The position numbers were made by a program, and so were the translations under genes. A stretch of 64,000 nt of DNA, taken from Rhodopirellula sp. P2. GTDB lineage: Bacteria > Planctomycetota > Planctomycetia > Pirellulales > Pirellulaceae. The stretch lies in the NCBI RefSeq assembly GCF_028768465.1, contig NZ_CP118225.1:2523001-2587000 (forward strand), in the 5' to 3' direction. Within the stretch, counting starts at the first letter, position 1. Each line of letters begins with the position of its first letter. Of this stretch, positions 49,761 through 57,967 are shown in pieces. Under the pieces are notes generated by a model, which searched no databases, was not told the DNA's origin, and saw only the letters and a program-made list of their open reading frames with translations.

Positions 49761-50211
49761 GTGATAACCGAACGAATGAGATGGGAATGTCAAAACAACG
49801 CATAGTTTTATGCGTTGAAGGACATTTCCCCTACCCCCAACCAAGTTCTGCCGCTTTCGTTGTCATTTTCACCTTCTTCAATGACCGGCCGCCCCTCGCG
49901 CACGCCGTTTTTGCAGTCGGTTTCGTTGGCCAACGGCCATCATCATCGTAGCCGGGGGCATCGGCTGGGCTGACTGTTTCGCACTGGCAAAGCGAAACGC
50001 AATTTGCGCTCACGATTCGGAGAATCGAGCGACATTGTCGCACAACTCTCCGAGTTGTCAGCGTTCGCGTCGGATGGACTAAAACTCGACGAAGCACATT
50101 TTTATCAGCCCAGGCATCGCCCTTGGGATCGAGAACTTTCCGCCCCCTCCCGTTTCGGCCTGTTGATTCAGTCAGCCGGAACGCGATCGCGTCCGGTTCG
50201 TCAGCGGGAAC
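49761..50211. other. Intergenic region upstream of ileS
   Basis: 451 bp holding the ileS promoter and an inverted repeat at 49796-49817. A minus-strand frame at 49831-50097 lacks protein-like features. No T-box pattern is visible. Confidence 0.5.
49796..49817 (-). promoter_or_regulatory. Perfect inverted repeat in the ileS leader
   Basis: CAACGCATA and TATGCGTTG form a perfect 9-bp inverted repeat around a 4-nt loop, about 36 nt before the ileS GTG. On the minus strand it is followed by TTTTG, too short a T-run for a confident terminator. It could be a leader hairpin or an operator. Confidence 0.4.
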
Positions 50212-52386
50212 TCAGGCGACCGCGGCTGAGTTGGCGCTTGCGGCGGCTCGTTTAGCGGCCACCATTTCCTGGTACTTCAGACGCAGGACGTTCAGCCAGT
50301 ACATCAGGTAGAGGTTGGCGACAAAGGAGACCAGCAGCAACGCGTTGAAGAGCGTTTGGGTGGCCACTTTTTCTCGGTCCGCACGCGGGTCTTGGCTGAT
50401 GGCGCCGAGGGCGTCTTTGTCATCCAAGGAACCTGCACCTCTGCCGGGCGGAGGCCCTGCATTGGATGTGCCCGGTTGCGAGCCGCCCAAGGGAGGGCTG
50501 TTGCTGGCGACACTTCCAGGGGTGTTGGCGTTGGGTGTGAAATTGACGTATTGGTAGGGATAACCCGTCGCCGGATTGATGTTGGGGTTGGCTGGATTGG
50601 AATTCGTTGGTGCGTAGGGAATCTGGGGTGGCGTGTAATTTTGGCCGTACGGGTACGGGGACTGAGGTTGCCCGGCATGGGGCATGGGGGCGGCGGGTTG
50701 TTGGCCGTTGGCGTAGAGCGATCCGGTGTTGGGATTGCCGGCATTGGGGGGAACCGTGTTTGAGTTCCCGGTGTTGGGGGCCGCGTAGTTTGGGAAGTTC
50801 GTTCCTGGATTGGCTTGGCCTTGGTCGGTTTGACCGGGATTGCTGCCCTGTTGGCTGGCGTAGGTTGCGTTGCCGCCGTAACCCGAGGTCCCGTTGGTCT
50901 GCGCGGCGTTGGACGGCATGCCACCGGACGGCATGCTACCGGACTGGGGTCGGTTGGGCGTGGGACTGCTAGCCAGGCTTGGGTTGGGACGGTTGCTGTC
51001 GTTGGCGTAGCTCGAGCTCGAAAGAGGCCGGCCATTTTGATCGACCCGTTCGCCGTAGGCATTCAGCAAATAGCCTTCCCGGTCAACGGGAACACCAGCC
51101 GTGTTGAATGACCAACCATTGGGTGGCAAACGGTCCGCTTCGGCTGGAGTCAGCTTGGGATCGTATTCGTAGCGTTGGATGGTGTTGGCGTTGCCTTGCG
51201 AGGAGGTCGCGTAGGTGGTGGCACGTCGAGACGAGGGGCTGGCGATGGAGTCCGAGGCCGTTTGGCCGAAGGAATTTTGTCCGCCCAAGCCGCCGGGCAT
51301 TTGGTTGAAATTGCCAGTGCTGAAGCCTGAGTTGGGGCTGTTGCGGTTGCTTGGATCTGCGCCGTTGCGTGGCGCAGCGCCAGGATCCGATGCCACGGAG
51401 CCATTGGCAGGGTTGGTCGGCGGGGCGGTGGAGGGACGCGAAGCGGGACGGTTTCCCAGCGCGTACCAGTCGTCATCGTCGTTGGGCCAAGGCGGCGCAT
51501 TCGCTCCGGTGGATGCGGAATTGGGGGCCGTCGAAGGGCCGCCGTTTCGCGCGGAGCGATCCATGGTGGCTGGATTGGATGTTCCAGAATTCGATGTGCC
51601 AGGGTTCGCCGTGTTGGGATTGGCGGTTCCGGAATAGGCGGTGTTGCCTCCGGTGAACGGGGGCGGAGCGACTGTCGTCGATGAAGCACGAGAGGCCGCC
51701 GCAGGATCATTGCCCGCTGTGCTGGGCGTTCCCAAACCGAGGTTGCGGCGAGTGGCTTCCGCGAAGGCCTCCGCTTCGGCGCGGAGTGTGTCATTGAGTG
51801 ACGACGAGGTCGCCGCACCCGTGTTGGGGGCGCCTGTGCCTGGCGTCGATCCGAAGCCGCCTTGCGCCAGCGAGGGCGGCATGTTGAAACCGCTGGTCGA
51901 GGGTCCGGTGGATGGGGCGGGAGGTTCGTAGCCACCGGGAAGATTCATGCCTCCCGATTGAGGTTTCATCAACCGGGTGACGCTGGGTGAGTTGACGTTG
52001 CCAGGAATGATTCTTGGTCGCGTCGAGTTCGATGTCATCGGGATCGGAATCGGTCGACGATCATCCGAGGCGATTGGCAGACTTCGAAGCGCATTCTCAT
52101 CCGAAACCACCTGCGAGACCCCGGAAGGATGCGACGCATTGGTCTGCCTCCAGTGAGCAGGTGTCTCGCGAGGGACGTTGCCGGTGCCGACCCGGATCAC
52201 GATTTCGCTGACTCGGCCACGCACTTCGGGCGAGATCGTGCTGGTGATTTCACCCACACGCTCGAGTTGATCGAGTTGATCCGGTGGGACTTGGATGATG
52301 TATTTCACCCCATCGGCACCGTCCGGAGTCCATCCGAAGGTGATGCCCATCGTCGCGACCAACAATAACGTCACAGCGCCACCCAT
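50212..52386 (-). CDS. Large low-complexity membrane protein (Asn/Pro/Ser/Gly-rich)
   Basis: About 724 residues from ATG 52386 (MGGAVTLLLVATMGITFGW); the frame extends to 52428. One membrane helix lies at the N-terminus and one near the C-terminus (TLFNALLLVSFVANLYLMYWLNVLRLKYQEMVAA). A short folded part follows the first helix (KYIIQVPPDQLDQLERVGEITSTISPEVRGRVSEIVIRVG). About 550 residues then consist almost only of Asn, Pro, Ser, Thr, Gly, Ala and Gln, with short loose repeats (NPGTSNSGTSNPA, NAGNPNTGS). No known domain is seen in the long part, and it is likely disordered. Location and role are unknown; a long envelope linker or spacer is one possibility. Confidence 0.75.
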   Translation of the reverse strand: MGGAVTLLLVATMGITFGWTPDGADGVKYIIQVPPDQLDQLERVGEITSTISPEVRGRVSEIVIRVGTGNVPRETPAHWRQTNASHPSGVSQVVSDENALRSLPIASDDRRPIPIPMTSNSTRPRIIPGNVNSPSVTRLMKPQSGGMNLPGGYEPPAPSTGPSTSGFNMPPSLAQGGFGSTPGTGAPNTGAATSSSLNDTLRAEAEAFAEATRRNLGLGTPSTAGNDPAAASRASSTTVAPPPFTGGNTAYSGTANPNTANPGTSNSGTSNPATMDRSARNGGPSTAPNSASTGANAPPWPNDDDDWYALGNRPASRPSTAPPTNPANGSVASDPGAAPRNGADPSNRNSPNSGFSTGNFNQMPGGLGGQNSFGQTASDSIASPSSRRATTYATSSQGNANTIQRYEYDPKLTPAEADRLPPNGWSFNTAGVPVDREGYLLNAYGERVDQNGRPLSSSSYANDSNRPNPSLASSPTPNRPQSGSMPSGGMPSNAAQTNGTSGYGGNATYASQQGSNPGQTDQGQANPGTNFPNYAAPNTGNSNTVPPNAGNPNTGSLYANGQQPAAPMPHAGQPQSPYPYGQNYTPPQIPYAPTNSNPANPNINPATGYPYQYVNFTPNANTPGSVASNSPPLGGSQPGTSNAGPPPGRGAGSLDDKDALGAISQDPRADREKVATQTLFNALLLVSFVANLYLMYWLNVLRLKYQEMVAAKRAAASANSAAVA

Positions 52387-52831
52387 GGCACAATCCTTTG
52401 CTGTGTTCAGTTGTGGGCTTGGAAGCACATTCCGAGTGATTCACATCGCAGCCCATCGGGTTTCACGCCAAATCGTACCGGCGATTGGCGATCGAGGTAA
52501 AGCCCGATGTGGGGTGAAAACACAAGACACTTTGAGCTCCCTCTGAGGTGCTGAGTCTGGTGGTGGACGCCTCGCTGAACTGAAACCGGTTGCAGAGTCT
52601 TACTCGACTTCAGTGTACTTCTGTTGGGTGTGCAGTGGCTTTTCTTCAGGGGGTTCTAAGGGGGCAGAGTGTTCCGTTAGGATGACGCTCTGAGGGAATA
52701 TCTCTCGAAAATCCTGTTTTGTGACAGAATGTTTGTGTACCCGTTGCCGACGGTATCCCTAAGATGGAGAGGCACGCACCCTGCTCGTTATGAGTGTGTG
52801 ATTTTTCGTATTGTTCTTGGGAGATGTCGTT
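52387..52831. other. Intergenic, divergent promoter region
   Basis: 445 bp between divergent genes. A GGGAG sequence 11 nt before 52832 serves as ribosome-binding site for the prepilin-like gene. Short frames here lack protein features, and no repeat copy is seen. Confidence 0.45.
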
Positions 52832-54079
52832 ATGAAGCGTTTTCGTGTCCAGCCAAAGGGTTTCACTTTGGTGGAGCTTTTGGTGGTGATTGCCATCATT
52901 GGCGTTTTGGTGGGGCTGCTGCTGCCAGCCGTGCAAGCCGCCCGCGAGGCAGCCCGTCGGATGAGCTGCAGCAATAATTTCAAGCAACTGGGCTTGGCAA
53001 TTCACAACTATCACTCGGCTTACAACCAACTGCCGATCCATGGGGTCGGGACGGGTGGGACAGATGGAGGTGCCGCCCCGTTTGGAAACACCGGTGTGAC
53101 GACCAATTGGTGGACGAATTATGGCGATGCCAACGCTTGGCGTTTGAGCATGCTGGTTGGGCTGACACCTTTCGTCGAGCAGCAGGGGCTGTGGGAAGAA
53201 ATCAGCAACCCCAGCCTGGTCAACGCGTTGGACTTGAACACACCGCTTACTGTGCCTTGGCCTGCGATGGGGCCCGCGGTTGAGTTCATCCAATATCGCC
53301 CCTGGATGACGAATATGCCAACGCTTCGTTGTCCGAGCGATCCTGGCCAAGGTTTGCCGGGCCAAGGACGCACAAACTACGGCGCCTGCCTGGGGGATTC
53401 GATGGAGTGGTCGGTTCGTGGGACCAAGTCACACGACGGGACCAGTGGCGAAAAGGTGAACAACAGCGGCTGGGCGCAGCGATCGCGTGCTGCTGACCGA
53501 GGCATGTTCGTTCCGCACACCAACGCGAAGTTCCGAGATATCTTGGATGGATTGTCCAACACGGTGGCGATGGCTGAGCTGATCACGGACATTGGCGATC
53601 GGGATACCCGTGGGATCCAGTCGATCAATGGGAACCCGCCCAATGAAGTTCGGTTGAACCCCAATTACTGCGTGGAGAACGGTCAAATCGATCCGGCGCG
53701 GCCTCAGTTCTGGTTGGGTGGGACTTCCATCCAAGGTGTGAATGGTGGTCGCGGTTACAAATGGGCCGATTTTCGGCCCAACTACAGCGGTGTTCACACC
53801 ATCGCCCCTCCCAACGCTGCCATCTGTGGTGGCAACAACGCTGGGCAAACGGGAATGTTCCCGCCATCCAGTCGTCACCAAGGTGGCGCCCATATCTTGA
53901 TGGGTGACGGAGCGATCAAGTTCATCACGGATTCGATCGACGCCGGGAACCAAAATCACGAAATGGTTTGGCAAAGCGCCACGATGGCAACCGCAAAGCC
54001 AGGCTCAAAGAGTCCCTACGGCGTCTGGGGAGCCATGGGAACCAAGGGTGGTCGTGAGATCATTGACCAAGAGTTTTGA
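52832..54079 (+). CDS. DUF1559 protein with prepilin-type N-terminus
   Basis: 415 residues from ATG 52832. The N-terminus [53 protein letters not shown] is a type IV pilin / pseudopilin cleavage site (G|FTLVE) with its hydrophobic helix, followed by the DUF1559 body. The C-terminal part [25 protein letters not shown] is characteristic. Planctomycetes carry many paralogues of this family. They are thought to be exported by a type II secretion-like route, but the function is unsettled. A strong terminator follows, so the gene is probably monocistronic. Confidence 0.93.
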   Translation: MKRFRVQPKGFTLVELLVVIAIIGVLVGLLLPAVQAAREAARRMSCSNNFKQLGLAIHNYHSAYNQLPIHGVGTGGTDGGAAPFGNTGVTTNWWTNYGDANAWRLSMLVGLTPFVEQQGLWEEISNPSLVNALDLNTPLTVPWPAMGPAVEFIQYRPWMTNMPTLRCPSDPGQGLPGQGRTNYGACLGDSMEWSVRGTKSHDGTSGEKVNNSGWAQRSRAADRGMFVPHTNAKFRDILDGLSNTVAMAELITDIGDRDTRGIQSINGNPPNEVRLNPNYCVENGQIDPARPQFWLGGTSIQGVNGGRGYKWADFRPNYSGVHTIAPPNAAICGGNNAGQTGMFPPSSRHQGGAHILMGDGAIKFITDSIDAGNQNHEMVWQSATMATAKPGSKSPYGVWGAMGTKGGREIIDQEF

Positions 54080-54122
54080 CCCTCACGAAGCAACCTTCGA
54101 ACCAAGGTGCTGAAGAACAATG

Positions 54123-54162
54123 AAAGCCGGCTTCGCTCTTTTGAGTGAAGCCGGCTTTTTTT
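54123..54162 (+). terminator. Rho-independent terminator after the DUF1559 gene
   Basis: A 16-bp stem (AAAGCCGGCTTCGCTC with GAGTGAAGCCGGCTTT, one G-U pair), a TTTT loop, and a run of seven T at 54156-54162. It lies 44 bp after the stop codon. Confidence 0.92.
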
Positions 54163-54326
54163 AGGAATCATTCGAAAGCAACTTCGGCATTCAGCGAACC
54201 CCCGGAGATGAAAGGCTCGCACCGACCCGGAACGGGACGCCGAATCTTCGACCCTTTCTGGGTCGGGGATTGTCGGGGACTTGAATCCGGTGGTGTTCAC
54301 TGCGTTCCCACCACCGGCTACCCTCT

Positions 54327-54352
54327 GCCATCCCTACCGGGATGAAACCCCA
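54327..54352. repeat. Short dispersed repeat, family 4
   Basis: CATCCCTACCGGGATGAAA is related to CATCCCGGTAGGATGAAAA at about 57670 and to CGGGATGAAACTTGCGG at about 63175. It is small, GC-rich and partly palindromic. The function is unknown. Confidence 0.5.
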
Positions 54353-54361
54353 AGCCGTTGG

Positions 54362-54550
54362 CTATGGCTTGGTTGTGAGGGAGCCGTCCATTGCCGCGAG
54401 GTCTTTCTCTTGTTCAGCCTGGTAGGCTTCGATCGCCGACTGGTCAGCGTCTTCCAACGCGGTGGTGGGTTGCGATGGGCAGCCAACTGCGGTGCCCAGC
54501 GTGAGGCAGCAAAGGACAGCGAGGGCTCGCCGAAGGTTCAAGAAGTTCAT
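54362..54550 (-). CDS. Small lipoprotein
   Basis: 62 residues from ATG 54550, with GGAGC about 8 nt upstream. The frame is open upstream, but this start gives a proper signal peptide (MNFLNLRRALAVLCCLTLGTAVGC) whose lipobox Cys is residue 24. The mature part is 38 residues, acidic and helical (EDADQSAIEAYQAEQEKDLAAMDGSLTTKP). Short lipoproteins of this type are common in planctomycetes; the function is unknown. Confidence 0.72.
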   Translation of the reverse strand: MNFLNLRRALAVLCCLTLGTAVGCPSQPTTALEDADQSAIEAYQAEQEKDLAAMDGSLTTKP

Positions 54551-54686
54551 AAGGGCTCCAGTGAAAAACGTAAAAAGGACAAGCGTCAACAACGTGGACG
54601 CGGCGTTTTGTATTGTAACCGTTTGCAGCATGAGAAGTGTTGCTTTGAGCGAAAGCTGAGTGGCATGACGCCCGCTGTCGGCGCAT

Positions 54687-54719
54687 AAAAAATGCCAAGT
54701 CACCTGGGTGACTCGGCAT
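54687..54719 (-). terminator. Rho-independent terminator after glnII
   Basis: Read on the minus strand, ATGCCGAGTCACC pairs with GGTGACTTGGCAT (one mismatch) and is followed by six T residues. It lies about 80 bp after the glutamine synthetase stop and separates it from the small lipoprotein gene. Confidence 0.85.
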
Positions 54720-54801
54720 CGAGAGTTCGAGTGGATTCAAGTGTTACGACTGAAGTCGCTCACAATTGAATCGGCTCAGCAGCCTGGGCCGGGAACGTCG
54801 A

Positions 54802-55827
54802 TCAGACGCCGGCAGGCACGTTGGCGGTCTTGACCGTTGCGATGATTGCACTGGCAACCATGTATGGGTCCGCGTTGGAGGCGGGGCGACGATCTTCTAA
54901 CCAGCCCTTCCAGCCATTTTCAACGGTGGCGATTGGAATGCGGATCGATGCACCGCGGTCCGAGATGCCGTAGCTGAACTTGTCGATCGATTGCGTTTCG
55001 TGCAAACCGGTCAAACGTTGATCATTGTCAGCACCGTAGACATCGATGTGCTCGGTGATCCGAGGCTCGAAGGCTTGGCAGATCGCATCGTAAACTTCTT
55101 TGCTGCCACACGTCCGGAGGGTCGTGTTGCTGAAGTTGGCGTGCATCCCGCTGCCGTTCCAGTCGCCCTTGACTGGTTTGCAGTGGTAGTTGATTTCCAT
55201 GCCGTATTTTTCACCGGTGCGATCCAGCAAGTAGCGGGCGAGCCAGATCTCGTCGCCCGCTTGGGCGGCGCCCTTGGCGAAGATTTGGAATTCCCACTGA
55301 CCCATCATGACTTCGGCGTTGATGCCTTCGACGTTCAGGCCGGCTTCCAAGCACAGTTCCAGGTGCTCTTCCACAATTTCGCGACCGACTGCTTTGCCAG
55401 CACCGACCGAGCAGTAGTAAGGGCCTTGAGGGGCTGGGAAACCTTCCGATGGGAAACCGATTGGCTTTTTGGTTTCCGGATCGAAGATCGTGTACTCCTG
55501 TTCGAAGCCGAACCAGAAGTCATTGTCGTCGTCGCGGATGGTTGCGCGACCGTTGCTACGGTGAGGAGTGCCATCAGCGTTCATCACTTCGCACATCACC
55601 AAGAATCCGGTGCCCAAACGATCAGGATCGGGAACGCAGTAAACGGGTTTCAGCAAGCAATCGCTGGCACCGCCAGGAGCTTGTTCGGTGGATGAACCAT
55701 CGAAGCACCAAACAGGTGCGTCTTCAACGTTGCCGCTGAAGTCGCTAACAACCTTGGTTTTGCTGCGCATGCTCTGGGTCGGTTGATAGCCGTCGAGCCA
55801 GATGTATTCCAACTTGCACTTGGTCAT
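54802..55827 (-). CDS. glnII: Glutamine synthetase, type II (eukaryote-like)
   Basis: 341 residues from ATG 55827, with TAGGAGA about 10 nt upstream. It makes glutamine from glutamate, ammonia and ATP. The short length and the motifs KLEYIWLDGYQPTQSMRSKTKVV, WCFDGSSTEQA, WFGFEQEYTIFD, INAEVMMGQWEFQIF, KGDWNGSGMHANFS and ASIRIPIATVENGWKGWLEDRRPASNADPY place it in the GSII class typical of eukaryotes and some bacteria. The metal and substrate residues FEQEYT, NAEVMMGQWE and the Arg in RRPASNADPY are present. No adenylylation-type C-terminus of GSI is present. A clear terminator follows. Confidence 0.95.
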   Translation of the reverse strand: MTKCKLEYIWLDGYQPTQSMRSKTKVVSDFSGNVEDAPVWCFDGSSTEQAPGGASDCLLKPVYCVPDPDRLGTGFLVMCEVMNADGTPHRSNGRATIRDDDNDFWFGFEQEYTIFDPETKKPIGFPSEGFPAPQGPYYCSVGAGKAVGREIVEEHLELCLEAGLNVEGINAEVMMGQWEFQIFAKGAAQAGDEIWLARYLLDRTGEKYGMEINYHCKPVKGDWNGSGMHANFSNTTLRTCGSKEVYDAICQAFEPRITEHIDVYGADNDQRLTGLHETQSIDKFSYGISDRGASIRIPIATVENGWKGWLEDRRPASNADPYMVASAIIATVKTANVPAGV

Positions 55828-56197
55828 GGATGCGAGTCTCCTAAAGACTTTTTGGGCGCTCTTGGCAATCTCGCCAGAGCAAAGAATGAAACTGTCAGAC
55901 AAACGGTTCTACCCAACCGCAGCAATTGAGAACAAACGTCGTGGTTTGTGCAGATGCAGCCAACAGTTGCCTAAAATACCCGAATTGAATCGTTTTACCA
56001 ATGCTCAGAAATCCAAGTTTCCGGGGCGGTACCAAATCCGCCGGCATTTGGGTTTAATGTTCGCTCTGTCACGACGGGGATGATTGTGCCGAATTCGGTA
56101 AGACTGCGGAGGAGGTCTCTCGGTCACCGCGGGCACAGCGTTCGCCAGAGGCTTGTCAGGGAAGAATCTTCACCATCGCGTGGGCGAAAAGGGAATC
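55828..56197. other. Intergenic, divergent promoter region
   Basis: 370 bp between glnII (minus) and a membrane protein gene (plus). I looked for a sigma-54 type GG-N10-GC element for glnII and saw none that convinced me. No gene or repeat copy is visible. Confidence 0.4.
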
Positions 56198-56782
56198 ATG
56201 TCCAGTACACCAAACGACCCATTTGACCCGAATCGGGCCTATCAAAATCCGCTGACTCCCGAAGTCGTGGGCGGTCCGGGCGTTCCACCGCCGGCCAAGA
56301 AAAAGTGGCCCATGATCCTGGCGATTGTGCTGGGACTTGGTTTTCTGTCGATGGCGGTTTGCTGTGGAGTCAGCTGGTACGCGATGTCAAAGGTTGGCGG
56401 TTTGGCAGTGGTTTTCGAACCCGTCAAAGAAGATCTGAATCGCATGCCCGAGGTCACCGAGGAAATCGGTTCGATCGAATCGATGTCCATGAACTTCAGC
56501 GAAACCGTCAACGAAGCCGAACAGAATCCCGATTTCATCGTGTTTGACTTGGAAGGCACCACGGGCAATGCCAAGGCCGCTGTCAAAGTGGGATCCGATG
56601 GCGGGGTGGAAAAAGCCGTCCTGATCCTGCCCGACGGGACTCGAAAAGAACTTGACCCATCGAATCAGTCTGCCAGTGTGCCCAGCATTCCCAATCTGGA
56701 TGACGGGGTGACGGACGACACGACATTTGAAGACGAAACCGAGCGGGAGCTTCGTGAACTGGAATCTTCGCTCGATTTGTGA
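56198..56782 (+). CDS. Hypothetical single-pass membrane protein
   Basis: 194 residues from ATG 56198. A Pro-rich cytoplasmic start (MSSTPNDPFDPNRAYQNPLTPEVVGGPGVPPPAKKK) leads into one membrane helix, WPMILAIVLGLGFLSMAVCCGVSWYAM. The following domain of about 120 residues is acidic (FEPVKEDLNRMPEVTEEIGSIESMSMNFSETVNEAEQNPDFIVFDLEGTTGNAKAAVKVGSDGGVEKAVLILPDG) and ends in an Asp/Glu-rich tail. The cytochrome c oxidase assembly factor Coa1 and similar proteins share this helix-plus-domain layout, but I cannot assign it. The cyclophilin gene starts 81 bp downstream, possibly in the same transcript. Confidence 0.72.
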   Translation: MSSTPNDPFDPNRAYQNPLTPEVVGGPGVPPPAKKKWPMILAIVLGLGFLSMAVCCGVSWYAMSKVGGLAVVFEPVKEDLNRMPEVTEEIGSIESMSMNFSETVNEAEQNPDFIVFDLEGTTGNAKAAVKVGSDGGVEKAVLILPDGTRKELDPSNQSASVPSIPNLDDGVTDDTTFEDETERELRELESSLDL

Positions 56783-56863
56783 TTTCGAGTTGCCGGAATG
56801 GAACTGGGGTCCAAATCAAAATCAACCAACGAACCGTTTTTACTACCTTGACGAAAGTGACCG

Positions 56864-57295
56864 ATGAAAGTTGCCACATTTGATACCGATCGCGGAACGA
56901 TTCGCATCGAATTGTTTGACGACAAAACTCCCAAGACCGTTGAAAACTTTGAAACGCTTTGCGAGAAGAAGTATTACGACGGGCTGGTTTTCCATCGCGT
57001 GATCCCCAACTTCATGGTTCAAGGCGGTTGCCCCGAAGGCAGCGGTCGCGGTGGCCCTGGTTACCAGTTCGAAGATGAATTTCATCCCGAACTCAAGCAC
57101 GATGGACCCGGCGTTTTGTCGATGGCCAACGCGGGACCAAACACCAACGGGTCACAGTTCTTCATCACGCATGAAGCCCAGCCTCACCTCGACAACCGGC
57201 ACAGCGTGTTCGGCAAGGTCATCGAAGGCCAGGATATCGTCGATGCCATTGAGCAGGGCGACAAGATGAAGACCGTTCGCGTCACCGAAGAGTGA
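56864..57295 (+). CDS. Peptidyl-prolyl cis-trans isomerase (cyclophilin type)
   Basis: 143 residues, no signal peptide, so cytoplasmic. Typical cyclophilin pieces are [46 protein letters not shown] (catalytic Arg in FHRVI), [49 protein letters not shown]. It speeds proline isomerisation during folding. The usual C-terminal P-I strand is short, giving a compact PpiB-like protein. A terminator follows at 57351. Confidence 0.95.
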   Translation: MKVATFDTDRGTIRIELFDDKTPKTVENFETLCEKKYYDGLVFHRVIPNFMVQGGCPEGSGRGGPGYQFEDEFHPELKHDGPGVLSMANAGPNTNGSQFFITHEAQPHLDNRHSVFGKVIEGQDIVDAIEQGDKMKTVRVTEE

Positions 57296-57350
57296 ACCGA
57301 GTTCATTCTCAGCGACTTGCGTGTCGTTGATGATCTCGAAGTCCAAGCAG

Positions 57351-57377
57351 CCCTGGTGAGTTCACCAGGGTTTTTTT
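57351..57377 (+). terminator. Rho-independent terminator after the cyclophilin gene
   Basis: CCCTGGTG and CACCAGGG form an 8-bp stem around a 4-nt loop, followed by seven T residues. It lies 56 bp after the stop codon. Confidence 0.9.
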
Positions 57378-57412
57378 GTGCTGTTTCGAAGTCGCGGGCG
57401 AGGTTGCCCAGC

Positions 57413-57556
57413 ATCGCCCCGGATGGGGCCGCCGTCGTTAGCTCGGGGGGGAAGCCCCGAGACCGATGGCGGCCAACAGAACGCCGCCCCGGACGGGGCC
57501 GTCGTGGGGATTCCGTGGGGTCCCTCGCTGACGCGTTCGGGTTGTGATGGGGGGCG
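57413..57556. repeat. Dispersed repeat family 2, copy 2
   Basis: Same layout and orientation as 45461-45602: two CGCCCCGGATGGGGCCG-type palindromes (the second reads GGACGGGGCCG) around an AGCTCGGGG...CCCCGAG element, ending CCCTCGCTGACGCGTTCGGG. Confidence 0.85.
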
Positions 57557-57669
57557 ATCGACGGACTTGGTGGTCTGTCGTTTCGGGACGTTTTTCCTGG
57601 ACTGCTAAATGTTTGCGATTGGCGCTCTGATAGCGGATGCAACTTTTCTTCCGGCTTGCTGTCTTTCTG

Positions 57670-57698
57670 TCATCCCGGTAGGATGAAAACTTGCGGAA
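57670..57698. repeat. Short dispersed repeat, family 4
   Basis: CATCCCGGTAGGATGAAAA followed by CTTGCGGAA. A related string is at 63171-63196 and a shorter form at 54327-54352. Confidence 0.5.
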
Positions 57699-57827
57699 AC
57701 GAATACGCTCCACAACACCGTACTTTTCGCAGGCCCGCGTTGCCCTCCCCCGGACACCTCGTTTTCCGACCCCTCCCGCGTCTGAGGTCGTGCAGTATTT
57801 AACTGCTGTGTTGCCAAGCGTTTATCA

Positions 57828-57945
57828 TCACCCTCCCCCTGGGAGGGTCGAGCGAAGCGAGGGGAGGGTCGAGCATCGGAACCAGCGCGTAACCCTCACC
57901 GACCCGAAGCGGGCCGACCCTCCCAAAGGGAGGGTGAAATAAAAC
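57828..57945. repeat. Dispersed repeat family 1, longest copy
   Basis: Two hairpin cores, CCCTCCCCCTGGGAGGG and CCCTCCCAAAGGGAGGG, flank a GTCGAGCGAAGCGAGGGG segment and an AACCCTCACCGACCCGAAGC segment. It is inverted relative to the copy at 30655-30765. The whole 57296-57967 gap holds only the terminator and repeats; I see no gene in it. Confidence 0.8.
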
Positions 57946-57967
57946 GGCACAACCTCTTCTCAGAGGA

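Noticed and set aside
49761..50211. T-box leader for ileS
   Set aside because: No T-box consensus (AGGGTGGNACCGCG) is visible, and T-boxes are mostly found in Gram-positive groups.
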